Below are positions 31,246-41,645 of a stretch of DNA of 64,000 nucleotides, piece by piece. The translations under genes and the position numbers were made by a program. Source of the stretch: Helcococcus kunzii ATCC 51366 (GTDB lineage: Bacteria; Bacillota; Clostridia; Tissierellales; Peptoniphilaceae); contig NZ_JH601088.1 of the NCBI RefSeq assembly GCF_000245755.1, forward strand, positions 459,295 through 523,294. The letters run 5' to 3'. Position 1 is the stretch's first letter. Each line of letters opens with the position of its first letter. The notes below the pieces were generated by a model that was not told where the DNA came from, searched no databases, and saw only the letters and a list, made by a program, of their open reading frames with translations.

Positions 31246-32097
31246 TTGAAAAATATAGAAATACTGATGCAAGATAACTTCTATGCAAATAATTTAAATA
31301 CACTATTAAATACAATGTTTGAAGATATTAATTCTAGATTGATTTCTAATTTAGAAGAGAGAAGTAAAAAATCATTATTAATTGTTGACGAAGAAATACA
31401 AAATAATATTTCAATTTTTTTATATCTAAATGAAGAGAGAAAATATAAAAACATTGATTATATCTATAAATTGATAGTAGACAAATATAAGGATATTGAA
31501 CTTGAGACAACAAAACAGGAAATTATAACATTTGTAAATCTAAGCCAAATGAACTCTATAAATGAAGAAGCTACAGAATTTGCAAAGTATTATAGTAAAA
31601 AACATAATACATTATTAATAAATTTTAATAGTTTTGGAAAGTATAAACCTGTTGAAAATGAAATTAGTTTAGATTCTTTATTGTTTATTATCGATAATAA
31701 GAAAGATATTTCTGTAAATAAACTTGAAAATCTCTCATATATAAGTTCTTCTAATATGCCATTTGAAACAGAGAAATTAGAATATATAAAATACATTTTA
31801 GATATATTAAAATATCAACATTATAAAAAAATATTAATCGATCTTTCTTTTAATATTTCTTCAAGAAATATTGAAATTCTAAAAAACTCAGACTTAATTA
31901 TTTTCTATAACAACGACTCTAGTGAAAGAAAATTTATTGAATCATCAAAATCATTTATTAAAAATCAACTAAACCACAAATATAAAGAAGTTAATATAAC
32001 AAAAACACAGGAAGAATATATTTTAGAGATAAATAATTTATATTTTAATCTAAAAAATATTGATGAAGTGGTAAAAATTTATGATCAATATAAATGA
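31246..32097 (+). CDS. TadZ/CpaE-like protein without a P-loop
   Basis: This 283-aa cytoplasmic protein is the first gene of the Tad operon, in the position where TadZ/CpaE localisation ATPases normally stand. It starts at TTG 31246 with AGGAGG 5 bases upstream. The N-terminal 130 residues would match the receiver-like part. The rest has a degenerate MinD/ParA-like pattern (NTLLINFNSFGK, KKILIDLSFNISSRN, SDLIIFYNND), but no Walker A lysine motif is visible. It overlaps tadA by 17 bases. The TadZ assignment rests on position and fold pattern, not on clear motifs. Confidence 0.6.
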   Translation: MKNIEILMQDNFYANNLNTLLNTMFEDINSRLISNLEERSKKSLLIVDEEIQNNISIFLYLNEERKYKNIDYIYKLIVDKYKDIELETTKQEIITFVNLSQMNSINEEATEFAKYYSKKHNTLLINFNSFGKYKPVENEISLDSLLFIIDNKKDISVNKLENLSYISSSNMPFETEKLEYIKYILDILKYQHYKKILIDLSFNISSRNIEILKNSDLIIFYNNDSSERKFIESSKSFIKNQLNHKYKEVNITKTQEEYILEINNLYFNLKNIDEVVKIYDQYK

Positions 32098-33268
32098 GAT
32101 AAAAAAAGGAATTTCACCGGATGAGTTTATTTTATTAAATGATAATCAGATATTTCAAAGACTTAATATTATCGTTTTAGAATATATCAATGATAAAAGC
32201 TATAAGTACAATCTTGATGAGATAAAGCAAATCGTAAATGATTTATATAGTGAATATAGAGGTCTAGGGATATTAGACAAATTTCTAGCTGATGATAGCA
32301 TTAACGAAATAATGATAAATTCATATAAGGAGATTTATTTAGAAAAAGATGGGAAAATTATAAAAAGTAGGTATTCTTTTTCAGATAATGATGATTATAT
32401 GAGAATTATTCAGAAGATGGTTAGTGAATCTGGTAGAGAAGTTAATATTTCTAATCCAATAGTAGACATAAATCTCAAAGATGGTTCAAGAGTAAATATT
32501 GTATTAAATCCTATTTCAAAGGATAATCCTGTTGTTACAATTAGAAAATTTGCAGAAAAAACAATTACCCTAAACCAATTAATAGAATTTAATACAATAG
32601 ATGAAAAAACTGCCGAATTCATCTCAGATTTAGTACAGTCTCGATACAATATTATGATTGGAGGCGGGACATCATCAGGAAAAACAACGTTCTTAAATGC
32701 ATTATCAGAATACATTTCTAAAGATGAAAGGATAATCACTATCGAAGATTCTAGAGAATTAAAGATCTTAGATAATGATAATTGGATAAGCTTAGAATCT
32801 AGACAACCAAATAGTTCAAATAAAGGCGCTATCACTATAAAAGATTTGATTAAAAATTCTTTAAGAATGCGTCCAGATAGAATTATTGTTGGTGAGGTTA
32901 GATCTGATGAAACTTTAGACATGCTTCAAGCGATGAATACTGGCCATGATGGTTCATTATCTACTGCTCACGCAAATTCATCAAAAGACATGATTTCTAG
33001 ATTAGAAACTATGGTGTTGCGATCAAGCGAAAACATTCCTATAGAAGCAGTAAAGAGAATGATAAATTCCTCAATTGAAATAATCATTCAACTTAAGAGA
33101 GTTAGTTTATCAAAAAGAAGAGTTATAGAGATTTCTGAAGTTTTACAGGATGAGAATGGAAAGACGGTTATTAATATTATATTTAAATATGATTATAAAT
33201 CAGATAAATTAAAGAAAGTTGGCAATTTAATAAATGAGGAGAAATTATTGAGGCGTAAGAATGTTTAA
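32081..33268 (+). CDS. tadA: Tad pilus assembly ATPase TadA/CpaF
   Basis: This hexameric secretion ATPase drives Flp pilus assembly, 395 aa. The N-terminal domain is followed by the GspE/VirB11-type core: Walker A GGGTSSGKTT near 194-203, Asp box TIEDSRELKI, RMRPDRIIVGEVR (Walker B with catalytic Glu) and the His box TGHDGSLSTAHANS. It overlaps both the TadZ-like gene and tadB, so translation is coupled. This is the best-conserved gene of the locus and identifies it as Tad/Flp. Confidence 0.95.
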   Translation: MININEIKKGISPDEFILLNDNQIFQRLNIIVLEYINDKSYKYNLDEIKQIVNDLYSEYRGLGILDKFLADDSINEIMINSYKEIYLEKDGKIIKSRYSFSDNDDYMRIIQKMVSESGREVNISNPIVDINLKDGSRVNIVLNPISKDNPVVTIRKFAEKTITLNQLIEFNTIDEKTAEFISDLVQSRYNIMIGGGTSSGKTTFLNALSEYISKDERIITIEDSRELKILDNDNWISLESRQPNSSNKGAITIKDLIKNSLRMRPDRIIVGEVRSDETLDMLQAMNTGHDGSLSTAHANSSKDMISRLETMVLRSSENIPIEAVKRMINSSIEIIIQLKRVSLSKRRVIEISEVLQDENGKTVINIIFKYDYKSDKLKKVGNLINEEKLLRRKNV

Positions 33269-33965
33269 CAATAAAAAAATTATTTCATTTCTGATTTCTA
33301 CTTCTATTATATTTTTATATTCTATTACATTTTTCCATAATTTTATTATTTCAATATTAATATCGATAATCTTAAGTGTTAGAGCTCATAAATTATTTGA
33401 AACGATCTTAGAAAAGAAAGATATCAAACAAAAGAGAATTATGTTTAGAGAATTTCTTGATATCTTCCATACTAATATTATTTCTGGGCAAAACTTCTAT
33501 AATTCATTAATTTTGACATCAAGAGAAATCAAATATATATTTCAGGAAAATATTTATATAATTAAATATTTAGATGAAATGATTTATGATATTGAAAATG
33601 GGAAGAAAATTGAAACATCTTTAATAGAATTCAAGAAAAAATCAAATTTAGAAGAAATTAGTATATTTGTAGATAGTATTATTATTTCTATAAAATCTGG
33701 GATAGATATTTCAAAAGTTGTTGAAAATAGTAAAAACATGTTAACGAATAATATTAGTTTGGAGCTAGAAATGACCACGATAGTAGAAAATTCAAAAAGA
33801 GATTTTATTATAATGTGCTTATTACCCCTAATAGTTCTACTTACTATAAGCTTTACGTCAACTATGAATCTTACATTAATAGATTACATAATTAGAGGTA
33901 TAGTGTTCGTTATGTTTATCATTGCTTTTTATATCGGAAATAAAATTGTAAATTTGGAGTTCTAA
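33261..33965 (+). CDS. tadB: Tad pilus inner-membrane platform protein TadB
   Basis: A 234-aa membrane protein of the type II secretion F family. Two N-terminal helices (about 8-45), a cytoplasmic T2SF helical domain (about 60-180, with FREFLDIFHTNIISGQNFYNSL and the mirrored segment SIIISIKSGIDISKVVENS) and two C-terminal helices (about 185-232). It is directly followed by its paralogue tadC with a one-base overlap. Together they form the platform on which TadA acts. Confidence 0.85.
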   Translation: MFNNKKIISFLISTSIIFLYSITFFHNFIISILISIILSVRAHKLFETILEKKDIKQKRIMFREFLDIFHTNIISGQNFYNSLILTSREIKYIFQENIYIIKYLDEMIYDIENGKKIETSLIEFKKKSNLEEISIFVDSIIISIKSGIDISKVVENSKNMLTNNISLELEMTTIVENSKRDFIIMCLLPLIVLLTISFTSTMNLTLIDYIIRGIVFVMFIIAFYIGNKIVNLEF

Positions 33966-34825
33966 TGACAAAATACATTTCACTAACAATAGCGACCATC
34001 ATGCTTATAATTTATATTTTTACCACAGTTATTTATTTTAAAAATATAAAAATATATGAGAAAGAAAAATACTTTAATAATATTTATATCAATCAATTAT
34101 ATTCAACTATAGGTTTTATTGTTGAAAAATACCAAAATAATATTATTAAATTCATAAACACTAAATTGATAATCTCTATAAAAAATATGTATGGAGAGAA
34201 AAATCTTTCAAATAAAATTAAAATACATTCCACAAAAAAACTCAATCAAATATTTTTTATCTCTATTATATTTTTTATTGTCAATTCTTTTATAAATAAG
34301 TCTTTGGTCTTATTGCTCACAATTATTTTCATTTTCTTATATTCTAAATTATTAGATAATAAAGAAATAAAAAAATATAAAAACTATCAAGATAATTTTA
34401 AAAAAGATCTTCCAGCTTTTATTTCAAGACTATATCTTTTAATACAATCAGGACTAAATTTAAGAAATTCAATAAAATACATCATTGAAAATACAGAAGG
34501 GGAGGTGTCAAAAGATTTTAGCACTGTACAAAATTTAATTGAAAATGGCATGTCGGAAATAGAAGCATATAATCAAATACTGCTAAAAAGTGATGATATC
34601 TTAATTAGAAAATTTATCTCCAATATTATTCAAAACTTGCAAAAAGGAGGTGATGATTTAGAAGATTTATTACAAATGATAAAAAAAGAAAGTGATGAAT
34701 TTAGAAGATCACAAATAATTCTAAAAACTCAGGAAGCAAATAGTAAATTACTAATTCCAAATTTAATGATTTTTTCTGGGATATTAATTATTGTTATGGT
34801 TCCAATATTACTAAATATCTTATAA
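33965..34825 (+). CDS. tadC: Tad pilus inner-membrane platform protein TadC
   Basis: A 286-aa paralogue of TadB. It has an N-terminal helix (about 3-25), a pair of helices near 95-135, a T2SF domain (about 145-255, with LPAFISRLYLLIQSGLNLRNSI and KFISNIIQNLQKGGDDLEDLL) and a C-terminal helix (about 262-285). The C-terminal NLMIFSGILIIVMVPIL is typical of TadC. Strongly AT-rich coding sequence with many Asn, Lys and Ile residues. Confidence 0.85.
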   Translation: MTKYISLTIATIMLIIYIFTTVIYFKNIKIYEKEKYFNNIYINQLYSTIGFIVEKYQNNIIKFINTKLIISIKNMYGEKNLSNKIKIHSTKKLNQIFFISIIFFIVNSFINKSLVLLLTIIFIFLYSKLLDNKEIKKYKNYQDNFKKDLPAFISRLYLLIQSGLNLRNSIKYIIENTEGEVSKDFSTVQNLIENGMSEIEAYNQILLKSDDILIRKFISNIIQNLQKGGDDLEDLLQMIKKESDEFRRSQIILKTQEANSKLLIPNLMIFSGILIIVMVPILLNIL

Positions 34826-34834
34826 GGAGGATTT

Positions 34835-35023
34835 ATGATAAGAAATCATTTTATTAATATCATCAATAATGTGATATCTAATAAAAAAGGCGAAATAAAC
34901 ATGATTGCAATAGTTTTAATTTTAATAGTAGTAATAATTCTAGCTGTAATCTTTAAGGAGGGAATGGAATCTTTATTAAAAACTATGCTTCAAAGAGTAG
35001 AAAATGATATCAATACTTTTTAA
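34835..35023 (+). CDS. Flp-type pilin (major pilus subunit candidate)
   Basis: A 62-aa peptide with a positively charged leader (about residues 1-20), a KGE junction and then a hydrophobic helix (NMIAIVLILIVVIILAVIF). This matches Flp prepilins, which are cut between Gly and Glu by the locus prepilin peptidase. AAGGAGG lies 6 bases before the ATG, the strongest ribosome site in the operon, as expected for the most abundant subunit. It overlaps the next gene by 20 bases. Confidence 0.8.
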   Translation: MIRNHFINIINNVISNKKGEINMIAIVLILIVVIILAVIFKEGMESLLKTMLQRVENDINTF

Positions 35024-35510
35024 GAAAATAATAAAAAATGAGAAAGGAGGTGCAGAATTCGTCGAATCATCCTTTGTATTTCCAACTATTCAAATTTTTA
35101 TTTTATTATTGATAGTACTTTCCCTTAACACTATTGAAAAAATTTATACTTTTGAAAAAGTATATAAAGAAAGTAGAGATGAATTTTACAGTAAGCATAA
35201 AAAGACAATTTCCACTTCAGAAGATTTGTTTGAGCAATATAAAAATTCGTCAGATGTAAAAGTAAAAGACAGAAAATTTAATTTAGATAAAAAGAATTCT
35301 TTGTTTAATACGATGGTACATTCATATGAAAAAGACAAAATGTATTTATCAACAAACAAGATGGATACCGACGATATAATAAGGAAATTAGATTTTATGA
35401 AAGAAGTATATCTTGATATCAAAGACTTAGATAGTTTTAAGAAATTAGGGAATTTTACAACGACAATAAATAATATGAAAGATAATTTGATGAAGAAATT
35501 GAAGAAATGA
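35004..35510 (+). CDS. TadE-like minor pseudopilin
   Basis: A 168-aa protein with a short basic N-terminus, a KGGAEFVESS junction near residues 14-23 and a hydrophobic segment (about 24-45). This is the TadE pattern, in which cleavage follows Gly and the Glu at +5 is conserved. The remaining 120 residues are hydrophilic and presumably exposed. It overlaps the pilin gene at its start and the next gene by 4 bases. Confidence 0.7.
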   Translation: MISILFKKIIKNEKGGAEFVESSFVFPTIQIFILLLIVLSLNTIEKIYTFEKVYKESRDEFYSKHKKTISTSEDLFEQYKNSSDVKVKDRKFNLDKKNSLFNTMVHSYEKDKMYLSTNKMDTDDIIRKLDFMKEVYLDIKDLDSFKKLGNFTTTINNMKDNLMKKLKK

Positions 35511-38419
35511 TAAAAAGTTCAAAAGGTACAATTTCAGTGTTTTTAGCTTTAATTCTTTTGCCGATATATAGCTTTGCGTTAGTTTCAATGGATATAGCAA
35601 AAATATTTGTTGCAAATAATCATTTAAATATGGCGAATGAAATAGCTAGTTATTCTGTTGAATCATCGTTTAATGATAAATTATATGAAAAATATGGAAT
35701 ATTTGGAATCGACAAAGATAAAGAATTTATCAATCAATATGTGAACTATTTATTAAAAGAAAATATTGAAAAAGAAGAAAGTGATATTTACCATGCAATG
35801 GTTGATGATTCGAATGTTAATATTGAAAATTCTGATTTATTGATTGCAAATGACAATTTAGAAAGTCAAATCCTTGAATATATGAAATTGGTTGGACCGT
35901 ATAAAATAACGAATGGAGTACTTAATTTATTTAATATTTCTATGAGTTCAAGACAATATACTGAGATATTAAATAATAAAATGGATTATGAGGAGGAGTA
36001 TTCCAAAGCAGTAAAAAGTATAGATAATTTAGTTAATAATTTTATATTATATGATAACAATTTTTCAAATATAAATAATGATGTATCTAATTTAAATACA
36101 AATTTAGAAAATTTACGAAAAAACACAAAAGATATAAAAACAAAATTTTCTAAAATTGAAACAAAAACTTTAGATAAAGATATGGACATTAATAAGATAA
36201 ATGAAAAATCAAAAATGTTATTAGATAAAAAACATGAAGATATAATTATTAAAATTTACAAATTAACTAATACTGATAAGAAACATACTGAAAACAATGA
36301 ATTCATTGAATTGATAAAGAAAAATAAGGACTTTTTAGAAGAGATTTATACCTATTCTAAATTGTGGAATATAGATGATAAATTAATTGTTGATGATAAG
36401 GATTTTGATATTTCTATTGCATTAGATAAGATTGTTAAATATAATTCTGAAATTGTAAAAACATATGATAAACAGATAAGTATCGCTATTTCAGAATATA
36501 ATTCAAATAATAATTCTCTAAAAGAAAAGTTAAAAACTTTTGAAATAACATATAAAAATATAATATCTGAACTTGAAAATTTTAGCAATAGCTCGGTAGA
36601 GTTGCAGGAAAAACTGGATAAATGGGGCGAATCCATCAAATCAATGGAACAAAGTGATATAAAGAATAATTTTAATTCTGAATATAAATCTACAAAAATT
36701 AGTTTCACAAAAGAAAATATTGATAAACTGTTGGAAAAATTAAAAAATAATGAAAAAACTTTGCATGATATTAATGAGGAATTAGATAGAAATACAGATA
36801 TTTTTAAAATTGATCCATTGAAATATAATTCGGATAATGATAAAAAGTTTAACTTAAATAATTTAGGTAAATTACCTTCATTAAACAATTTTAAGATTTA
36901 CAAATTCGCAATGGAAAGAAATAAAAGTGATACCATAGAACATTCCCAAAAAAAGGTTGCAAAAGAAAATAAAAAGAATATAGAAAAATTTAGTGAAAAA
37001 GCTAAAAAAGACTCAATAGAAAAATCTAAAGGCTCAATTTACGACTATATAGATAAAGAAAATATTGATAAAATTTCTGAAATATCAAATGAGAAAAGCC
37101 CTTTGTTTGATAATAATACTGATATTAAAAACTATAAGAAAATTATTAATTTTTCTTCAGAAATAATTCCTTCTAATGATACCAATATAATTGATAATTT
37201 ATATTTATCTCAATATATTATCGATAAATTTTATAATAAATTGAGCAAAAATGAAGAATTTGGAAGTCAAATAGAATATATTCTTTTTGGTAAAGACGAT
37301 TTATCAAAAAATAATAATACAGTAAATAATTACATTTTTGGTTTAAGATTTTTACTAAATTCTCTATATGCATTTACAAATACAAATTTAAAACTGGAGG
37401 CTAATGCGATCGCTATTTCCATTGCTGGCTGGACTGGATTCGCCGTTCCATTGATAAGAACTTTAGTATTATCTGCGATGAGTTTTGGAGAGAGTGTTAT
37501 AGACTTAGAAACTATAAACGATGATAAAGCCATCGAAACTTTTAAAAATAAAGCTTCATGGAAAGTTAGCGTAACGTCCTTACCATCTATATTAGGTAAA
37601 AAAGCTAAAGAAATTGTAGATACTGGATTAGATAATATTTACGATTCAATTATTAATTATAGTAATGAAGGAATCGACGTATTAGAGAAAAATGTGGATG
37701 AATTTACACATCAAACAATTGATGGGATTTCACAATCCATAATCTCAGAAATAGTTTCACCGGTTCAAAATGTAATGTTTAATAATATAAATCAAGAAGG
37801 TGCTAATTTAAAACAGGAAATTGAAGAGACTCTAAATGAAGTAAATTCAAACATACAAAATGAGAAAGGGGAACTATACAGCATTAAATCTAATATGTTC
37901 AACTTTGTAAAAGAAAATATTATGTCAAATATTGACAATTTTAAGCAAATAAATTTAGAAGAATATTTTGGCAAGTTGTCAAAAAATATTGAAGATAAAG
38001 TGAAAGGTGTTACTTCAAAATATTCTAATATATTAAAGGATAAAATAAATTCTTCAATTTCAAAAAATAAAATAAAACAAAAAGAATTGTTTAATAAATA
38101 TGTTGATGATTACTTAGATAAATTAGGATTAAATAAAAAAATTACTAATATGGGATCTACAAGCGGTTTAAGTTTCAAATATAAAGATTATTTAACACTT
38201 GTAACATTATTTAGATTGATGTCAGGAAACAAATCGAAAATAATGGAAAGACTAGCTATCGTGATTGATTATGAAATGAAAAAAGAGTTTTCTGAATTTG
38301 ATATTACAAAGGTTTTTGTATCATTTACGATAGATTCAAAATTAAGAATTAACACTGTTTTATTAAATAAATATATTTTCAAAGATTCAGTCGAAAATAC
38401 AATAATTGGAGGTTATTAA
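35507..38419 (+). CDS. Large TadG-like/DUF5702-like surface protein of the Tad locus
   Basis: At 970 aa this is the largest gene in the locus. The N-terminus (KGTISVFLALILLPIYSFALVSMDIAKIF) is a TadG-type prepilin-like anchor, followed by a segment rich in Asn and Lys (NNHLNMANEIASYSVESSFNDKLYEKYGIFGID) that I recognise from DUF5702-type proteins of Firmicutes Tad loci. Residues about 150-560 are mostly charged helix/coiled coil. A hydrophobic region near 620-680 may be membrane-associated. The C-terminal 300 residues are again helical. A pilus-tip or wall-spanning scaffold role is inferred. Confidence 0.7.
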   Translation: MIKSSKGTISVFLALILLPIYSFALVSMDIAKIFVANNHLNMANEIASYSVESSFNDKLYEKYGIFGIDKDKEFINQYVNYLLKENIEKEESDIYHAMVDDSNVNIENSDLLIANDNLESQILEYMKLVGPYKITNGVLNLFNISMSSRQYTEILNNKMDYEEEYSKAVKSIDNLVNNFILYDNNFSNINNDVSNLNTNLENLRKNTKDIKTKFSKIETKTLDKDMDINKINEKSKMLLDKKHEDIIIKIYKLTNTDKKHTENNEFIELIKKNKDFLEEIYTYSKLWNIDDKLIVDDKDFDISIALDKIVKYNSEIVKTYDKQISIAISEYNSNNNSLKEKLKTFEITYKNIISELENFSNSSVELQEKLDKWGESIKSMEQSDIKNNFNSEYKSTKISFTKENIDKLLEKLKNNEKTLHDINEELDRNTDIFKIDPLKYNSDNDKKFNLNNLGKLPSLNNFKIYKFAMERNKSDTIEHSQKKVAKENKKNIEKFSEKAKKDSIEKSKGSIYDYIDKENIDKISEISNEKSPLFDNNTDIKNYKKIINFSSEIIPSNDTNIIDNLYLSQYIIDKFYNKLSKNEEFGSQIEYILFGKDDLSKNNNTVNNYIFGLRFLLNSLYAFTNTNLKLEANAIAISIAGWTGFAVPLIRTLVLSAMSFGESVIDLETINDDKAIETFKNKASWKVSVTSLPSILGKKAKEIVDTGLDNIYDSIINYSNEGIDVLEKNVDEFTHQTIDGISQSIISEIVSPVQNVMFNNINQEGANLKQEIEETLNEVNSNIQNEKGELYSIKSNMFNFVKENIMSNIDNFKQINLEEYFGKLSKNIEDKVKGVTSKYSNILKDKINSSISKNKIKQKELFNKYVDDYLDKLGLNKKITNMGSTSGLSFKYKDYLTLVTLFRLMSGNKSKIMERLAIVIDYEMKKEFSEFDITKVFVSFTIDSKLRINTVLLNKYIFKDSVENTIIGGY

Positions 38420-38866
38420 TTGAAGAAAGTAATTTTAATTGTTTTGAGTTTGATATTTATAACCGCATGTTCAAAACAAAATGAAGAAAATGTTAAAGAT
38501 GGTTTTAAGAAAACGGATAAATATAATCAAACCATATATCTGCCTACAAATTGGGGAGTAAAATCTGGGATTTATGGAGATCATTATACTAATTTTGAAG
38601 ATATAATTCTTATTCAAGATATTAAATCGGATATGACTGAAGAGCTAAAAACTTCATTAAATTTTTACCATCCTGGTTTAATTAAATTATTTGATGAACT
38701 GATTTTAGAACAAAAAGATGATCATTATGTAAGTATAATTACAAGAGAAAAAGTAAAATATCTTATTTCTAAAAAAATCAAAAATGAAGGTAAAGATGCT
38801 TTGCTTTCTATAGTATCCGATACTCAGGAAAGAGCATATGAATTATACAAACAAATCTTTAGATAA
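38420..38866 (+). CDS. Small lipoprotein of the Tad locus
   Basis: A 148-aa protein starting at TTG 38420 with TTGGAGG 8 bases upstream. The signal peptide ends in ITAC with Cys17 as the lipidated residue. The mature part has no motif I recognise; it contains YLPTNWGVKSG and ends in a helical segment. It overlaps the next gene by 29 bases. In this position it could be an outer-face assembly factor for the pilus, but function is unknown. Confidence 0.7.
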   Translation: MKKVILIVLSLIFITACSKQNEENVKDGFKKTDKYNQTIYLPTNWGVKSGIYGDHYTNFEDIILIQDIKSDMTEELKTSLNFYHPGLIKLFDELILEQKDDHYVSIITREKVKYLISKKIKNEGKDALLSIVSDTQERAYELYKQIFR

Positions 38867-39899
38867 AAACAGTGGTTCAGCTACAATTGAAGCAAGTTTA
38901 GTATTTATTGTTTTCGTAGTTGGTTATTTGGTTTTACATAGTCTATCAATAAACCTTTTAGTAGAATCCATTACTAGAAAAGCCTTATTTGAAACGGGTA
39001 TGGATATCTCTAGTTATATACAATTCATTGACTCCTTTGAAAAAATAGACAATATTAAAACTGAATCTATCAACTACGAAGACTATAAAGATATAATTAT
39101 TGAAAACATCAATAATGAAAATAAGCTGATTAAAGATTTAATAAAACTTGCGAAGAAAGATATTTCAAATGAAACAAAAAGAGTAACTTATAGCAATATC
39201 ACAAAAAAGATTTTAGAAAAGAAAATGGATTCAATTAAAAATGATGTAAATTTTGAAAATTTAGGTATAGTAAATGGAAAATCTGGCATTAAAGTGTCTG
39301 ATATAAATGTATTAGAAAATTCTAACGCATTAGAAATAGCCATAAATTATACTTTTAATTTAGATAAATTTGGAATGTTTTCTTTAAAGAACAATGTTAA
39401 GCAATGCATTAACATTGGAACGTGGGCAAGAAAAGGTGGAAATGGTAATGATGCAAATTCGACTATTTGGAATGAATCTAATTTTATTAGAGGGAGATAT
39501 TTTGCAGATCATTTAAGGAAAGAGCACCCTGGAATCGTTATAAAAAAGGGCAGTGGTGTAGATTTATTTGATGTAGAGAATAATACAATTATTCAAGTAT
39601 ATTCCTTAAATATTTTCAATAAGACATATAGTGAGAAAAAAGAAGAAAAACATTTTTTGAAAGAAGAGTTTTTTAAAACTGTTAAATCATACTATAAAAA
39701 ACTATTACTAAATATAAAAAATATGAACAATAATTTTATTTCTAATGATGGAAAAAGTTATGAGATTTCAAACCCTAAAGAGAAATTAGTAATAGTATTA
39801 CCAGAGGAGGCAAAGGAATTGTTTGATTTAAAAAATATTAAAAAAGAAATTGGAAATGTAGAGTTTCTATATATGGAAAAGGCATTAAATGATAATTAG
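38838..39899 (+). CDS. TadE/TadF-like pseudopilin with large C-terminal domain
   Basis: A 353-aa protein with a GSATIEASLVFIVFVVGYLVL prepilin-like anchor at about 13-33 (the Glu at +5 after Gly is kept) and a long exposed region. No enzymatic motif is visible. It overlaps the lipoprotein gene by 29 bases and the prepilin peptidase gene by 11. With the 35004 gene this gives the two minor pseudopilins expected in a Tad system. Confidence 0.7.
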   Translation: MNYTNKSLDKNSGSATIEASLVFIVFVVGYLVLHSLSINLLVESITRKALFETGMDISSYIQFIDSFEKIDNIKTESINYEDYKDIIIENINNENKLIKDLIKLAKKDISNETKRVTYSNITKKILEKKMDSIKNDVNFENLGIVNGKSGIKVSDINVLENSNALEIAINYTFNLDKFGMFSLKNNVKQCINIGTWARKGGNGNDANSTIWNESNFIRGRYFADHLRKEHPGIVIKKGSGVDLFDVENNTIIQVYSLNIFNKTYSEKKEEKHFLKEEFFKTVKSYYKKLLLNIKNMNNNFISNDGKSYEISNPKEKLVIVLPEEAKELFDLKNIKKEIGNVEFLYMEKALNDN

Positions 39900-40389
39900 C
39901 ATTCTTACATATAACAAATTTAAAGAGGAAATGGAAAAAAGAAATTTATATTTACTCCTAATCATAAGTTTACTCTTTTACATTTTTTATAACAAAATAG
40001 AATACTTTATTTTATCAGTGATGTTAAATATCTCGATAATTGATATTAAAAAGAAAATAATTCCAAATGAATTTCTTATAATTCTTCTGCCATTCACTTT
40101 GCTTAATATAGACTTTTCTTTTAATGTATTTAAGCTTCTAAGCATCATATTTATTATTATTCTGATTCTTATTTCACATTTTACTCAGATTATAGGGATG
40201 GGAGATGTGAAATTACTGTCGATATTATATCTAATTAAAGGCGTTTATTTTATGCACGCATTTTTTATTAATATTTCGATAGTACTTTTCATATTCTCCT
40301 TAATTCTTGTAATCAAATCGAAATCAACAAAAAAAAGTTTTGCTTTGGCTCCAATAATTCTATTATCTTATATATTAACAATAAACTAG
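39889..40389 (+). CDS. Prepilin peptidase, A24 family (TadV/CpaA-like)
   Basis: This 166-aa membrane aspartyl protease cuts the Flp and TadE-type leaders. The two catalytic aspartates are Asp52 (SIIDIKKKIIPN) and Asp106 in GMGD at 103-106. About five to six membrane helices are predicted. It lacks the N-terminal methylase domain of type IV PilD enzymes, as is normal for Tad peptidases. The substrates are probably the three prepilin-like proteins encoded just upstream. Confidence 0.88.
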   Translation: MIISILTYNKFKEEMEKRNLYLLLIISLLFYIFYNKIEYFILSVMLNISIIDIKKKIIPNEFLIILLPFTLLNIDFSFNVFKLLSIIFIIILILISHFTQIIGMGDVKLLSILYLIKGVYFMHAFFINISIVLFIFSLILVIKSKSTKKSFALAPIILLSYILTIN

Positions 40390-40397
40390 AGGTAAAA

Positions 40398-41645
40398 ATG
40401 AAAAAGATATTTATATTCTTCTGTTCCATTCTTATAGCTGTTTCATGGTATTTAAATATAAATAGCGAGGTTACTATTATTAATAAGAGTAAAAACTATC
40501 TGCAAATAGCTAATAATTACTTTGATAAGGGCCTATATATTGATGCGATAGACTATTACAATTTGTCTTATGAAATAAAGCAAGAGAATGAAACTAAAGA
40601 AAAAATCTATGAAACATATTTGAAATTAAATGAATTCGATAAGGCATTTAATTATTTAAAAATGTTGAAAGACAAGAAAACAAAAAAGCAAAAAGAATTT
40701 TTAAATCATCTCCTTTCGATTGAAGAATATAGCAAATACAATTATTTCTTAAATCTTGTAGACAAAGAAACACAAAAAGAATTTGAAAGAAATAACTATT
40801 TTCTATATAAAGATTTAGAAATAAGTTTTGATGATATAAAATTTAATCCAAATAATGATATTATTTTTGCCAAACTTGGGGATAACTGGAATGTTATCAA
40901 TAATCGTGGAAAATCTACAACTCCGAAGTATCTTGACATTTTATATAAAGATGGAGGAATGTTAACCGTTAATGATAAAAATTCAATTAAAGTAATCGAT
41001 AAGGCTAATAATATAAGATCAAATATTACGGTTAATAATGTTATGGGATTTAAAGATGGATTTATGGTACAAATTAATGATAGTAAACAATCATATATCG
41101 ATAGAACAAATAAAGAAGTCTCTCAAAGATATACAAAAGCGTCTAATTTTTCTAATAATACAGCAGTAGTCTTTGATGATAAAAATTATTTGATCAATAA
41201 AAATTTTGAGAAGAAGAAAGAATTAGAGGGCGGAGGATTTAAAGTTAATAAATTTAATGACGCAATTATTGACAATAAACTAATAGTAAAAATTGATAAG
41301 AAATTTAAAATTTATGATTTAATAAATGACAAATATTCAGCCTCATATGACGATATAGATTTTAGTTATGGTGAATGTATAGCAGTAAAGAAAAAATCGA
41401 AATGGGGTTATATCAATCAAGAATTTGAAGAGATTATTTCACCTAAATATGACTATGCTGAATCGTTTAGTGCTGGAATAGCAATTGTAAAAAATAAAAG
41501 AAAATATTTTGTGATAGATGAAAATGGAAATGAGCATAAAATAGGGAATAAACCATTAAAAACATTTAATAATGAAGGCATTAGCTTTATAAAGAAAGAT
41601 AAAAAATGGAATATGATAAAATTAGTGAGGTATATAAATGATTGA
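40398..41645 (+). CDS. TPR and WG-repeat protein of the Tad locus
   Basis: A 415-aa protein with an N-terminal membrane anchor or signal (about 4-20), a TPR-like helical part (about 30-130, with AIDYYNLSYEIKQ and KAFNYLKML) and a beta-rich C-terminal half with repeats that end in a clear WG repeat (KWGYINQEFEEIISPKYDYAESF, near 335-357). WG repeats are thought to mediate surface or protein contacts. It overlaps the next gene by 8 bases. Its role in pilus function is not known. Confidence 0.65.
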   Translation: MKKIFIFFCSILIAVSWYLNINSEVTIINKSKNYLQIANNYFDKGLYIDAIDYYNLSYEIKQENETKEKIYETYLKLNEFDKAFNYLKMLKDKKTKKQKEFLNHLLSIEEYSKYNYFLNLVDKETQKEFERNNYFLYKDLEISFDDIKFNPNNDIIFAKLGDNWNVINNRGKSTTPKYLDILYKDGGMLTVNDKNSIKVIDKANNIRSNITVNNVMGFKDGFMVQINDSKQSYIDRTNKEVSQRYTKASNFSNNTAVVFDDKNYLINKNFEKKKELEGGGFKVNKFNDAIIDNKLIVKIDKKFKIYDLINDKYSASYDDIDFSYGECIAVKKKSKWGYINQEFEEIISPKYDYAESFSAGIAIVKNKRKYFVIDENGNEHKIGNKPLKTFNNEGISFIKKDKKWNMIKLVRYIND